Below, piece by piece: positions 26,697 to 38,969 of a stretch of 64,000 nucleotides of DNA (the stretch's first letter is position 1; every line of letters starts with the position of its first letter). The translations under genes were made by a program, and so were the position numbers. The notes under the pieces are model-generated. The model did no database searches, was not told where the DNA came from, and saw only the letters and a program-made list of their open reading frames with translations. The stretch spans positions 4,960,001-5,024,000 of the forward strand of contig OU612065.1 in NCBI GenBank assembly GCA_914767715.1. Direction: 5' to 3'. The DNA is from Membranipora membranacea. Lineage: Eukaryota > Bryozoa > Gymnolaemata > Cheilostomatida > Membraniporidae.

Positions 26697-28390
26697 AGGG
26701 AACAAACTTGTTGTTTATTTATTTATTTAGTTATTTATAGAGGTTTTCTTAAATGTGTACAGATAACAAATCGAATTCTATTATAGGTTACTTGTTGACC
26801 TCTGAAAACAGCAAACAAAAACATATCAAGCTTACTACCAAAGTTAAACACAGAGATAATTATAATGAACAACATGTGACAATATTGGGTATGAGTTATT
26901 TACGAAATAAAAAAAGTATTGACGAAAAATAAGTTCGGATAATAGTGTTGCAGTTAGAGAGCTGATTTGCTGCAGATTAAACGTTGGGTAAAGATATAAA
27001 TGTTCAATCCAGAAGTTTACTGTATCATGTTCCAGGTAAATCAAAAGTCAAAAGAGTTTTAGCTGATTTATGTTTAAGTGTAAATTGGTGAAGTAAGTTT
27101 AAAAGGGCTGATTTTCCAAAATTTGTTCTGAATGAGGGTTTAATAATAGTGCAGTTGCTTCTCAGGCAACGTTTATGTTTTCGGCACTTTTGCACTAGAT
27201 TAAAGATATGCTTATAAGCTTTGTTTTTTGCAACTTTTTTATTATTATTATATTACGAAATAAATATTGTCGCCTACTTAGTAGTGTAGGTAAGTTTAAA
27301 AGAGATCTACCAGCTGTGACAGAAAATTTCTTTGGAGCAGACATAATAATTCTGATTGCTCTATTTTGAACTTTCTCAATTGTTCCAGTGACCTTTTGTG
27401 TAGTATCTAGGTAAATTGCTGAGCAATATTCTAATATTGGTCGGACAATGCTTTTGTAAATTTTAAGGGATTCTTCAACATTCATAGAAATGAGATAGAC
27501 TAGTTTGTTTGCTCTAGTTGCAACATCAGTAGCATGGGTATGAAATGTGAGGTCTGTGTCGAGAGCAACTCCCAAAACATTGATTGAGAGAGCCGAGATA
27601 CAATTTTTGTGTTTTGAAAATTTAAGTGGTAATAATCTTTTAGATTCCTGTTTGAGAAGATACAAAATTGTCTTTTCTGAATGTTGAGTTTTAGGAGATG
27701 ACTGCTATACCATTGAGATGCATCTTTCAATAGAGTACATACTTGCCAAGTCTCCCTATTTAGGTGGGACCCTCCAGATTTCCAGACCCACTTCCAACTT
27801 TTTGTAATTCTCACCATTTCCTCCAGATTTGAGAGAAAAGAGCCCCATTCCAATGTTTTAGTAACTATCCAAGCACATATTGAGTTTCTGGTAAGGTCTT
27901 TGCACACAAAATTAAAAGGAATTGTGCTTTTCAATGATGTTAACATATCTACCTGTTGTATTAAAATAAGTAAAAAGTGCAAACATGTAATTATTTGGGA
28001 TCAAATATGCGTTTTTAGCCAATCCTAGTGGTTAGAAACGTTCTCAGAGCATAAGCGGCCGGGACTCCATCCCAGACCCCATTAGGGGCTCACACGGCCT
28101 CCTAACCCCTAGGTGGATTGCTCGGGTGCTTCGCACCCTCGAAGCACAGCGATGCAGTGCAGTATCGCTGTAAATTGAAATCTCCCACTTTTGAATTCAG
28201 ATTACTTGGCAAGTGTGATAGAGTATTGGATTTTTCTAGAACCTCTGGTATACTTGTCGCCTCACATAATAACAAAGTATCGTCTGCGTAAGCAAATGAG
28301 TTTTCAAAAGACCTTAACAATCCATTGATGGCAAGGTTGAAAAGGATGGGGCTGAGAATGGAGCCTTATGGGACTCCTCATGTGATTGGT
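26697..28390 (-). mobile_element. broken CR1/L2-like LINE, 3' part
   Basis: On the minus strand 28380-28240 reads GVP-stop-GSILSPILFNLAING and SFAYADDTLLL, the RT palm box with the Gln codon of GVPQG changed to TAA. The thumb region continues at 27735-27195 (VLGVALDTDLTFHTHATDV, YKSIVRPILEYCSAIYLD, VQNRAIRII). The 3' tail is a TAAA/AATA simple repeat at about 26697-26735, as in CR1/L2 elements. About 400 bp of unrelated sequence (roughly 27740-28150) interrupts it and looks like another repeat. It cannot encode an active enzyme. Confidence 0.8.
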
Positions 28391-29053
28391 AGTGAGTCTG
28401 ATTTTGACTCTCCGACTTTCATGATTTGGGACTTTCATGGTTGTAGGGATGGATGGGTTGTGGACGTGGTTGGCTTTGACAGCAGCCTAGTTGCTGATGT
28501 GTTGTTCTTCTGTCAATAATGTGAGCAGCCTGTTCTACTCTCCACATCTTACATATGATAGACTGGCCTATCACTCAAGAAACTAACTTATAATGCGTCG
28601 ATGAGGATGTTTGTAGAACAATTGAGGTAGTGTAATTTGTTGTAAGGCTAGCAAACGTAATGCATTAATATACCAGTATTGCCTATTAGGTATCTCAAAC
28701 TGAGATGAATAAAATGTGAGAGAACTGCCAGAATTTTTTATCTTTGATGTTAAAAAATGTAAATGTGCCTCTCATTATGGTTATTTTTGCCGCCGAAAGT
28801 GTACAAAGGTGGCCATTTAAATGAGAAACAAGGATTTTCAAAAATGCGATACAATCAAAGGAATCAGTTAAGATATAATAAAATAGAAACTAAAATATAA
28901 ATCCATTCAAATATTGCAATATATCATAAGTAAATATCAATTATTATCTGTCACAAAATCCACACTTTTTGGTGACCTGTGAGTCTATTAGCTGTCTTGA
29001 CAGTTCATAAATTAATATAGACCACGTTGTCCCGACTAATTTCTAATTGTAGT
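28391..29053. other. intergenic, nothing recognised
   Basis: AT-rich sequence without a supported exon, RNA gene or repeat. It may include 3' UTR of the minus-strand exon ending at 29054. Confidence 0.3.
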
Positions 29054-29404
29054 TTAATACTGTGCGGCTGATTCTGCCATCTCAAAGTTGATGCCTGTTA
29101 TATTGACTGCTGCCTGCGGTTGTGCCTCCTTTCTCAAGTTGACATCATTACAGAAACTGAAATCAATGTTTCCATATATTTTTTCAACTGCTTTAGCTTC
29201 TTTTTTCTGGCGTCGTTTCCTGAGAATTGCAACAGCAGTAATAACTCCGATAACTATCAGTACAACCAGAAGCACGATAAAGGCAACCATTAAATACAGT
29301 GAGGTCTTATTATCAGGCGATGAGTCCTGCGTGGGGTTTTCATTCTTGGCAGAAGTTACGTTTGTATTATAGGTCTCTTCTGTTAAGTTCATTGTGACAC
29401 TTAT
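29054..29404 (-). CDS. 3' exon of a single-pass membrane protein, gene unassigned
   Basis: An acceptor (AATTTTCAG) precedes 117 open codons ending in TAA. The translation has an Asn/Thr-rich extracellular-like stretch with NLTEE and NVTS sequons. A strong membrane segment follows (VAFIVLLVVLIVIGVITAVA), then the basic stop-transfer RKRRQKKEAK and a cytoplasmic tail with YGNIDF and NFEMAESAAQY. An in-frame ATG sits 12 bases into the exon. It lies downstream of the LolA-like gene in the same orientation, and its phase 0 start fits that gene's exon ending at 31768, so it may be an alternative last exon. A further coding-looking stretch, 29862-29732 (FFELPEKGG, donor GTAAAT), could belong to the same or a neighbouring transcript. 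Confidence 0.55.
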   Translation of the reverse strand: MSVTMNLTEETYNTNVTSAKNENPTQDSSPDNKTSLYLMVAFIVLLVVLIVIGVITAVAILRKRRQKKEAKAVEKIYGNIDFSFCNDVNLRKEAQPQAAVNITGINFEMAESAAQY

Positions 29405-30710
29405 CTGAAAATTAAGTCAACTAGACTATATGCAACTGAAGTATTAATTAATAAGATCCATTTCTGTAGCATTCCCCAATATATCCAACAACAAATGTTT
29501 TAATCCCATTTCATTTAATTGTTCTCCATTGACAAGAAGCTTATTATCAAATTGAGTTTAATTTCATAATCTGGAGTTTCTGGTCTTGAGCTAATTCAGC
29601 TAAGTCTTACTTACTTTTATCTGGCGTTTCTCAGAAAGCAAGAACCATTTAGCAGCAGGCTCTGACGTTCTATGACCATAGTTTGTAGGTGTCAGCCTCA
29701 GTCATTCAGATAGAGAGAAGTTCATATTTACCTGTCCCACCCTTCTCAGGCAGCTCAAAGAATATAATGATTGTGTCACTGTTAGGCAGCATTGAGTAAT
29801 TGATGAAGCCGTAAAAATAAATCTGAATATCCTGCCTTTGTTTGTGCTCACTGCTGTAGCGACTGGTTCAATAATGATCTAACGCCAATGACCTAAATAA
29901 ATAAATATGATAATGGATTTTTGTGATTTTGATCAATTGAATATTTGAAAGCCAATAATAAGTAATGAGTTAATTGACCGATAGTTGTAGAACAATAGAT
30001 CAGATATTTTTATATTCCACACAAATGGAATCCTTGGATAAATGACAACTGTATGGGACTTGGCTATTTATACTTCTATATGCAAGTATTTGAAACAACA
30101 ACACGCCTGTGTCTGTAGTTGCATGAGACTGCAGGTAATCAGCAAAACAAGCACATGCACTAAGTCACCCACCTCCCTCCGCAATACTTAACAGATGATG
30201 GGACATCTACGGATAAAATATGCATGTTTAATGTCATGGACCTTGTACCCATAAACATATAAATACTATTTGTATGTTTAGAAAGACAAATGGAACATTG
30301 TGACATGAAAATAAAACATGTGTATATAACCGAGTAACTTTTTTTCTTTTTTCTTTTTTGTGAGGTCATTGATGGGAAATAAGATTATATATATATGCAT
30401 AATGGAGGTGGTGGAAAACAGATTTATAAATATTCTTTAGAATAGGTTGATGAACATTTTATTCTATACAGGTAAAGGAATAGTTATGACGTGATGAATA
30501 ATAAAACAAGTTGGAGGGCGATCAATTGCTAAGTATAAAATAGTAAACTTCTTAAAATGTGCAATTACTGTTGAATAGATATCCGCACTATTTGTGAATG
30601 TGGGGGTAGTGGATGCTATCATGCCAAAACAAGTCGGCAGCAATTATGTTTAATAGATTATGCCATACAGTCACGCAACAGTTAAAGTGTCACTAGTCTG
30701 CGATGGTGAC

Positions 30711-33700
30711 TTATTCAGTTTCTTCATTTCTTAATCTCTGGTTAGGGTAGGAGGCGTCGGAGGTCCTTTTCTTGTATACAACTATTCCAACACCGGCGAT
30801 TAAAACACCAAGGAAGAGCATTCCGAAGCCTAGTCCAGCAGCAGTGCCAGAATTCATCCCAGCCAACTTCTGTGTTATCGTTGAGGGTGCTATACAAACA
30901 GAACATTGATAATAAAAACGCATTGTATAGTATTAGTACTTATGTCTAATATTGACATATTCATGGTACAGTGACTGAGAAAGGCCATGAAAAATATTGA
31001 GAATGAAATTGAACAATAGACACAAAAGTAAATCATGCGGTTGAAGCCATCAAAATTCTCCAACAAATCAAAACTTCTACACAAAGGGTGAAATATTGTA
31101 CTTATTACATACTTGTTCCACCTCAAACGTTGTTTTATCAAATAATTACATAATAAGTATACCATTCACCACAAACAATTCTGTATTTTGTATGCATATC
31201 TGCTTATACACAGGAAAGTTATGTAAATAGGGTGAATTTGTTTACAAGTTAGCTGCATTCCGATGTGTGATTCGAACAAAGAAATTTGTGACTAGGAGTT
31301 ATCCTCTTCCATTGTACAATGAGACAACTCCATCCCTAGGCTTGCATTGATAAAAAAGGGAGATCCCATGTGATAATATCTTACGTAGCGGAGTGTCTGT
31401 TGGCCTGTAAGAACTAGGATGTTCATGTCTCATGACTACTCGTAAAGTGTCTGGTACGGGAACGAAGATGGTGGTTCCCTAAAATGAAATTTTCAAGGAT
31501 ACAAATGTGCAGAATTGAATAAAGTATGTCGCACAAAACGATAACAGAAACTGCATTATGATCAACACTGATTTGCTTATCACAGATGATACAGTGGACA
31601 TTATCTAAATTTATAATGCAGCACTGACCGATCTCTGGCAGATCTGAATTTAGGATGTGACTTGAGTAATATGGGTGTTAGCTACAGACAGAATCCTATC
31701 TGCATTAAATAACGTGTTACAGAACACATGCCAAACACAAATTAATCCTAGTATATGATTAACGTACTGTTACTGGATCAGGCATGAAGTAAACTTGGAA
31801 TATTCCATCAGTGAAAGCCTCCACAATCCGGTCTTTAGCATCTCCTATTGAAACCTGCTGTATGTTGTTATCTACATCTCCTTTGATGGTTGCGGGTCCG
31901 AGTAATGTAAATCTGACCCCTATCCTCTTTCCATAGAATACAAACTGTAAAAAACAAGTTAGTAAGAGTATAGTCCATGGTAATATTGATGTGATCGGAA
32001 GCTCTATTATTATAAACTCATACAGCATTGTTGTATACTGATAAGTATAGCTAGTATCATGTATCCAAGTAAGCATGGTTTTGACATTTTATCCGTTTAT
32101 GATGCATTATCTACCTCGACATCAGTGACTCGAATAGCTCTGACATCAGCGAAGGCTTCTACTGACAAGGTGAACCAATACTCCAATAACTGTAAGTTAT
32201 TCTCAGCATTGAACCCGGTCCAGTTACCTACAATCAGGATAAAAAGGAAAATGTCACCTGACTGTAGCAAGCAGAAATAAACAAACCAAGAATGACTGAC
32301 AAATAAAGTTGTTGTGGCCAACACTCCAGGAGGGGAGACCTTAGTATAGCTATATCCAAAGCATTTTGTCGGTAACCTCGGAAATTGGATATCAATATGT
32401 CCATCATTCTCACCTTCCAACTGCATGTCGAAGCTGACACTACCTCCATTCTCGTAACAATTCCTCACATCAAATACTCGATTGTCTGGTGCATTTTCAC
32501 TGAATCGGTATACATTGTAAGTCATGTCCACGTTGGCCTAATAAAATATATAAAGCAATCGTATAACATATATTCAGATAAACTGCAAGAAAGGAAACAA
32601 CAGTATCAAACAAGATTTACTTAGTTCATTACTACTGAAGCATTTCAGCAAGACTTAACCATCCTATATGGCAATCAAAACACACATGCTGTGAGTATCC
32701 TCAAAGTTAGTCAGTTGTTAGATTTACTTCACCTCAGTAGATTTGATGACCACTTGCATTGGCTCCAAATCTTCAACCAAGTCCTGTGCCTTTATCACTG
32801 TCCTTTTCTGTGTTGTATTAAAGTATAAGCGAATGTGAACAAAATACAAACATGACATGATAGTGCAACAACAGCTAAAAGACAACCTGTAGATGAAAGG
32901 CAAAAATGTTGAACATCAGGGTTAGAGCGTGTGGTATCTCATTCATAAATTTAGCTCAGTCTAATATTTAAATCACAAAGAGAAAGTACAAGAGAACTTA
33001 CCGTAGCGAAATACCACTCCCAAGTAGCATTAAGAGGCGAGCCCTCACTAGGGAAAGGTCTGTATGATATCCAGCCATTAGTTGCAATATTTCTAATCAG
33101 ATGCTACAATTATATGAACCAAAGCGATATACACTCATATCACTAGCCCTGTTCACAGTGGCCGTGTGAACATGGCTATCGTATCACAATATCGATAAGT
33201 TACAGGTTACTCTATACCTCAGACGCTTTAGTAGTCGGGGATCCCTGGGTCAAAATTCATGTTAAAAGCGTAAAAGCTGGTTTTCATACATCATGCAGTA
33301 GAAGTGTTATATTTTTGTATTCCACCCTCAGAAGAGGAATCACGAGGGGGGTTTATGGAATTTCACTCATGTTAAACAGGGGGGACAACTTTTTCCAAAA
33401 TCGTCCTTTCAGTACATATCTTTAACTTGTGATAAAATTTGTTTTGAGCTAATACTCAGGATATGTTTTCCTAATACCATTAGCTTTTCATAGAAATTAA
33501 AATTCACTTACCCAGATTGTTGATGTGCTGCTAACAGCACAACTTCATAACATAATATTAATTTTTTGTGTTTGTCATGTTAAAAGTTTTTTTTGCTATT
33601 ATCTATAGCATGGGTGCCCAACCTATGGCTCATGAGCCACCTCGGCTCATTTTGGCTTTTCGGGTGGCTCATTTTAATATTTGCAAATTTCACGCGCTTT

Positions 33701-36700
33701 TTGGCGCGAATTTCATGCATTCAATTCATGCATGTACAATGTACATTAAATGTATGTATAGTGTATACAAGTTCATTGTACTAGGTGTATATATGTGTGT
33801 AGAGTTGTCTTCTTGCAGACTTGCCAACCTAAATTTTCCAAAATGCTTATAAAAATTTGCAAAATGCTTAAAATGCTTACAAAACTCCAGGGCGCCTCAT
33901 ATGACAAGAAATTGCCTCAAAAAATTTTCGTGCTACGCGTATTATCTCACACAATGATTTTGCTTTGGTAATTTTGCCAGCACTTATACATGAATGAATA
34001 TGATACATATATATCACTGACTGTTTCCATGTTGTCTACACGTGACGCGGCGTGGTCAGCTCATTTGGTGTGATTGATTTTTTAAATGGCTCATGTGAGA
34101 GAAAAGGTTGGGCACCCCTGATCTATAGACTAGATAGTAAGTGTTGGTAGTTTGAGGATTGAGGTAAGTCCCATTTTCGATGGCAGTAACTTGGTTTTGA
34201 AACACAAACGACACAACCTGAACATTCAAACTCAATTAGCGGAGGTTTGCAACTGATTGGTTTGAAATATAGACCTAATTATATATGACTTAGTCTCTTT
34301 ACTCACCTCTCCCATATACTGCCAGGGATATTTGCCAGTCTTATCAAAGTCAAAGAATTCTCTTGGGGTTCTCATTCTTGTCTTTGTTGGTCCAAGAGGC
34401 AGAGAATCAAATTCACCACTAGTGATAGGTATGACAGTACATTCCCGAGAGAATTTGTCTATTATGTAGCTCACACCTAGATCGGTCATGGAACAAGATT
34501 AATACAGACATCATCACATTTTCAGCTGCCTTCATTTTCTTTTTGAGCAAAGTGTGTGTCCATCTCATAATTAATTGGTATAATAATGAAATTTCTGTGT
34601 CTTAAATCGGATTTCCTTTAGGACACAGTCATTTCTTTGCATATGGTAATCTACTAGGTGATCGGATCATTGAATTCAATGAATTATCAAACTCCAAAGT
34701 AGATGAAAATGTTGTTCTGGGTTGTCCACCGCCAACTGAGTGAAGGACAACTCTAATGCTAATGTTTTCAACTGTATTAGATCAGGGAGTTTGGGACCAA
34801 ACTCCCTGATTATATGTAAGGTAACAAAGAAGAACCTCTTGATATAATGGGAGTAAACAGGAATATATCAAGGAATAAAAAATTCACATGTATTTCTTGG
34901 AGTGTGTGTAAATGGTGCACACTGCTTTAATTTGAAGGATCTATTGTCATGGAATGTGTTTGCTTGAACTTGAACCTTATCCAGGTACACTAGGATGTGC
35001 CCACTGATCACTAGGATGTGCCCACTGATCACTAGGATGTGCCCACTGATCACTAGGATGTGCCCACTGATCACTAGGATGTGCCCACTGATCACTAGGA
35101 TGTGCCCACTGATCACTAGGATGTGCCCACTGATCACTAGGATGTGCCCACTGATCACTAGGATGTGCCCACTGATCACTAGGATGTGCCCACTGATCAT
35201 CATGTTCTCATGTATTCTGTTATAATTACTACAACAGCAATGATAATCTGCATTACCTGCATTGAAATCATTGATGATAGTTTGAGGTGACACAGTAATA
35301 TCAATCGAATCATTTCCTGTCGGTGGGCTCTTGAAGTCCATTCTTGAATAGTTGGCATTGAAATCGTACCATTCCTACAAAATATGCGTATTATAGTGAT
35401 GGACTTTCATAGATGATGAAGACAGCCACTATTTGGAATAATTCTAACGAACAAGCCAAGGTGCCTACTATGCTCAGAAAGTACAGGCCTCATAACACAT
35501 GCCCTAAAGCTGATGAATCACATTAAATATTTGAAAGATTAAAACAGGGTAAATTACCCGAGTAAACTGTATGGTGTTTGCGAGGTTATCGATGACTTCA
35601 GCTCTGAAGCTAAACTGAGAAGGTACATTTGGAAGATCATAAACATTCTTCCTTCCAGGGCAATAGGCATGCTTTGGTGTCTGAAATTACAGAAATGGTG
35701 AATGAGATTAGAATGTATTTGATTCGACTGCTAACTGGTCAATGCTGATGGTTGCCTATTAGAATACCATAGATATTGACTATTTAGCGGGACTGGAACC
35801 AACAACTGTATGTTGAAAGCCACACAAAACTATATTTTTGCCAAGCATTGATGGGTGTTGTCTAGATTGCCAAAAGCATCGCCTACCCCTTACAAGACAT
35901 GACCACAACAACAATAGCTGTGTAGTATAACCATCGTAGATAACCATTGTATAATTACGGTTGTAGATAAGTATGGCAATATTTACAACAATAATAATTC
36001 ACAATACAAAATGACTTCAACAATGACCCATAACAAAAACGGCCCATTTACCTCAAATATTTTAGCAAAGTATTCTTGATCGAGTGATGTGAACTGCTCT
36101 GAGAAGTAGATGTAGTTAAATGTCTGCTCTAGTTTGAAGCTCTTATCTTCAGCACTTTGACCTTTAGCATGAATTCCTATTGGTGCAGAGGAAGATCCTC
36201 CGGCAGTGAACCATCTAGCATCACTATCATTCCCTATACAAGATAGGACAAAGTATGGACTGATAAGCAGTGATAAAATTGTACCTATCAGGTTATTGTT
36301 ACATTTACGTTTTGAGCAGAAGTCATACCTCCTGAAATTCTGGGATGAGAAATAAATACATTTTGTTAGGTATCTCAGAAATAACCTTCGACCCAACCGA
36401 TGGATTTTTATCATTTGTACATTTTGCCATGTGTTTTTGAACTTACTGGAGAAGTGGTATTTGACGTTGATGGTTATCTTTCCATCTGGAATGAAAAGGC
36501 ACCCGACCCACACATCACAGGGTATACCATTCATGTCCTCTGTTCCGTTGAACATCATATTTCCAACGGGATTAGCGCCGAGCGTAAGCAGAGACTTCCC
36601 TGGCAACAATGTGTCTGATCCAGGAAGCTAACAAAGAGGTCGCAAACAGTGTTAAAATAAAGCTGAAATTTTCACTTTGTGAGAGTTTTACTGTACCTTC

Positions 36701-37980
36701 AGGGTGTCTAAGTATAGGCTGATGTTAGTCGAGCAAGATGGTAAAGTTATCACAAACCTAAATTGACATCACAATGGACAGAACACTCTTGGCCATTGTT
36801 TAGCAATATTTTAGATAACAAATGCCATACAGGCCCCATCAGCTGATAATAGTCATAATGGGCAAAGGTTATTGCTATAATTAGATAGGTGGAAGCAATG
36901 AGTACTCACCAAATAAGAACAAACATAGGGAAATATAAACTAGATCTAACAAGCATCTGAATAAAACTTTTCCTTGCGGAGGTAGGGGGACCCATAAAAT
37001 GGATGTAAAGGATAATTTTCACTAGAAATTCAGGGAACTATTCCTCAAAAGGATTTCAGTCATCTGATGCATTGTGGGATACCATAATCTCATCAGACCT
37101 GTAAACTTACATTAGGATCTTTCTTAAATGGTAGAACAAACTCGCTTTTATCAGACATCGGCTTCACAACACAGTTACCATCTTCAAACTCTTGCTTCAT
37201 TGCATCTGGCAAAGTAAAGAGCAGGGCGTATTGTATTAATGTAAAATAAGAGCAAGCCTAATAACGAAAGAAACTCACAAATTAGGAGCAAAGTTATACA
37301 AACAATTAATGATACCTACACCTTCAGTTCACATGAATCAACAACATTTATTCCAACTTTTGGTCAAACTACTGTATTGTTAGAAGCAGGCAAACAACTT
37401 GTGAAGTGATTTCTTACCATAGATAACAAATGCTTCGCCTGTATCAGCTTGGGTGATGAATTTTGAAATGACACCCGGAGCTCTTAATCCAGTGATATAC
37501 ACAGCACCAATGTTGTTTTCATCAGACACAAATTCCTGCATGTAGAGAGACTTTCTAGCAATATGATCATTCCATTCTAGCCTTGACATGAAATTATTGG
37601 GAAAATTTGGAAAGTTCCTTCCTGCAACACACATTTGACACGTTAGTTGAATGGCAAGATAAACGTCATGACAATATATGGCAGTTGGAGAAACTTTTGT
37701 GAACTTGGAGTATAGTTGGCAGCCAATGATCATGACAAATTGGAGGTGTGTGATCAGAATGTTATTTCAGGTGAACTGGATAACAAAAGACAGCAGTTTC
37801 AATAATTTGGATACTATGAGAGCCACTCTCGCAATGGTTCAACTGTAAAGAAGTTTACTAACCTCCGTTGTTTGGTGGAATGGTACACACACTATCATCA
37901 AACCCATCTGGCTTAGTCTGAGCAGCTGTCAGGGAACACAATCCACAAAAAATAAGCGTTGATAGCAGCCTCGAAGTCAT
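30711..37980 (-). CDS. type I membrane protein resembling animal LolA-like family
   Basis: Fifteen exons in transcript order: 37980-37863, 37621-37418, 37205-37111, 36627-36447, 36233-36052, 35680-35558, 35374-35257, 34476-34307, 33103-33002, 32807-32733, 32537-32414, 32227-32115, 31944-31768, 31478-31385, 30889-30711. All phases agree, giving 684 aa. Residues 1-21 are a signal peptide (LLSTLIFCGLCSLTAA). The ectodomain has paired modules with GIPCDVW (about 172), EWYDFNANYSRMDF (about 302), a D/N-rich turn then SRECTVIPI, and WQYMGE joined to HLIRNIATNGW. Residues about 640-663 form one membrane helix (GFGMLFLGVLIAGVGIVVY), followed by a short basic tail. The EYYD...C...YxGE..(V/I)RGI.CDxW layout is what I recall of the metazoan LolA-like domain proteins, whose role is unknown, perhaps lipid binding. 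Family assignment is moderate; the gene model is strong. Confidence 0.85.
33609..34120. mobile_element. non-autonomous hAT (Charlie-like) element
   Basis: The 512-bp element starts CATGGGTGCCCAACCT and ends AGGTTGGGCACCCCTG, followed inward on both sides by TGAGCC/GGCTCA. It is flanked by the perfect 8-bp duplication ATCTATAG (33601-33608, 34121-34128). TIR sequence and duplication length are diagnostic of hAT. No transposase ORF is present. It lies in an intron of the LolA-like gene. Confidence 0.92.
34988..35197. repeat. minisatellite, 10 x 21 bp
   Basis: Ten essentially identical copies of CACTAGGATGTGCCCACTGA(T) in tandem. Because 21 is a multiple of three and no unit has a stop in at least one frame per strand, it reads as MCPLITR repeats on plus and ISGHILV repeats on minus. 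It lies just inside the intron after the 35374-35257 exon, so it is probably not translated. Confidence 0.97.
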
Positions 37981-38969
37981 GTCTGCTGTTGTGCTAAAAC
38001 CATAAACATAAGAAATAGTATTTTAAATGTATATATCTAAAACAGGAAAAGAAATTTTATATGCAGCCACAGTGAATCTCAATATCACAATTATCTGGCC
38101 AGCTAAAAATCCAAAATAAAGTTATGTAATGTATTTAAATGTATACCTGTTGATGGTGTAAGGGCTTGGCAAATCAGGTATACATTGCAGCAGAAACAAA
38201 ATGTTGAAGTTCATACTTACATACACAGGAAGACGACTATGATCCGAGCCCAAACAACTACATGTACATGAGATGAAGGGGGAGGTGTCTTTGAATATCA
38301 GATATGGCACTAGGTGAACAGTGATTTGACTGTGTTGTTTGTTCTAGACTTTCACTGATAAGACCCCATCATGTAGACGCTCTGATTCGCTTATTTATCA
38401 GCTCCATCAATGTTGATAATCTACTATCAGCTTTGGTCGATTCAACATGGTGTAGTGTACAGGCCATCACCCGATGCAAGCAAGCTATGATAATTGGAAA
38501 TTATTTCTGCTTTTGTAACCAAAATAGTGTCACACTTGGAGGAAAATAAGGTACAACTGTAAGATGGGAGAACCAGTCCTCATACCCCTACCTTGTGTGT
38601 GCGACTCTGGGAATTTTATGATCTGTATATTTGGTTGGTACCAAGCAGAGATATATTTCTTTGCATAGACTTTTGGCATGGTTGGCAGGGGCGAACAATT
38701 GGTGATTGTGTAGTTGGATAATGGAAATACACAATCACCAATTTGGAGTTGCCTGCTCAGTACAACAGAACTTGGAGTTATCTTAAGCCGATATTTTTCA
38801 GCTCCACCCATAGAAACTTGGCCAATCAAAGAACCAATTTGCCTGAAAACAATTTCCTCTTTTCCCATGTCTCATTACTAGCAATTCCAATTTTGAGTTC
38901 ATCACTCAAAAGATATTGCTTGCTGACAGGTGTATTCGCATTATTGCATTCTACCACTGAATTGGAGAC
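37981..38969. other. divergent intergenic region, LolA-like gene / SERF
   Basis: About 990 bp separates the two start codons, so both promoters must lie here or in upstream UTR exons. A hairpin GGTGATTGTGT...ACACAATCACC occurs at about 38700-38740. No coding exon was supported. Confidence 0.45.

Noticed and set aside
28010-28150. second tRNA-like SINE head
   Set aside because: An A-box-like TGGTTAG is present but there is no acceptable B box; left as an undefined repeat inside the LINE relic.
34988-35197. CRISPR array
   Set aside because: Units are contiguous with no spacers, in an animal intron; it is a minisatellite.
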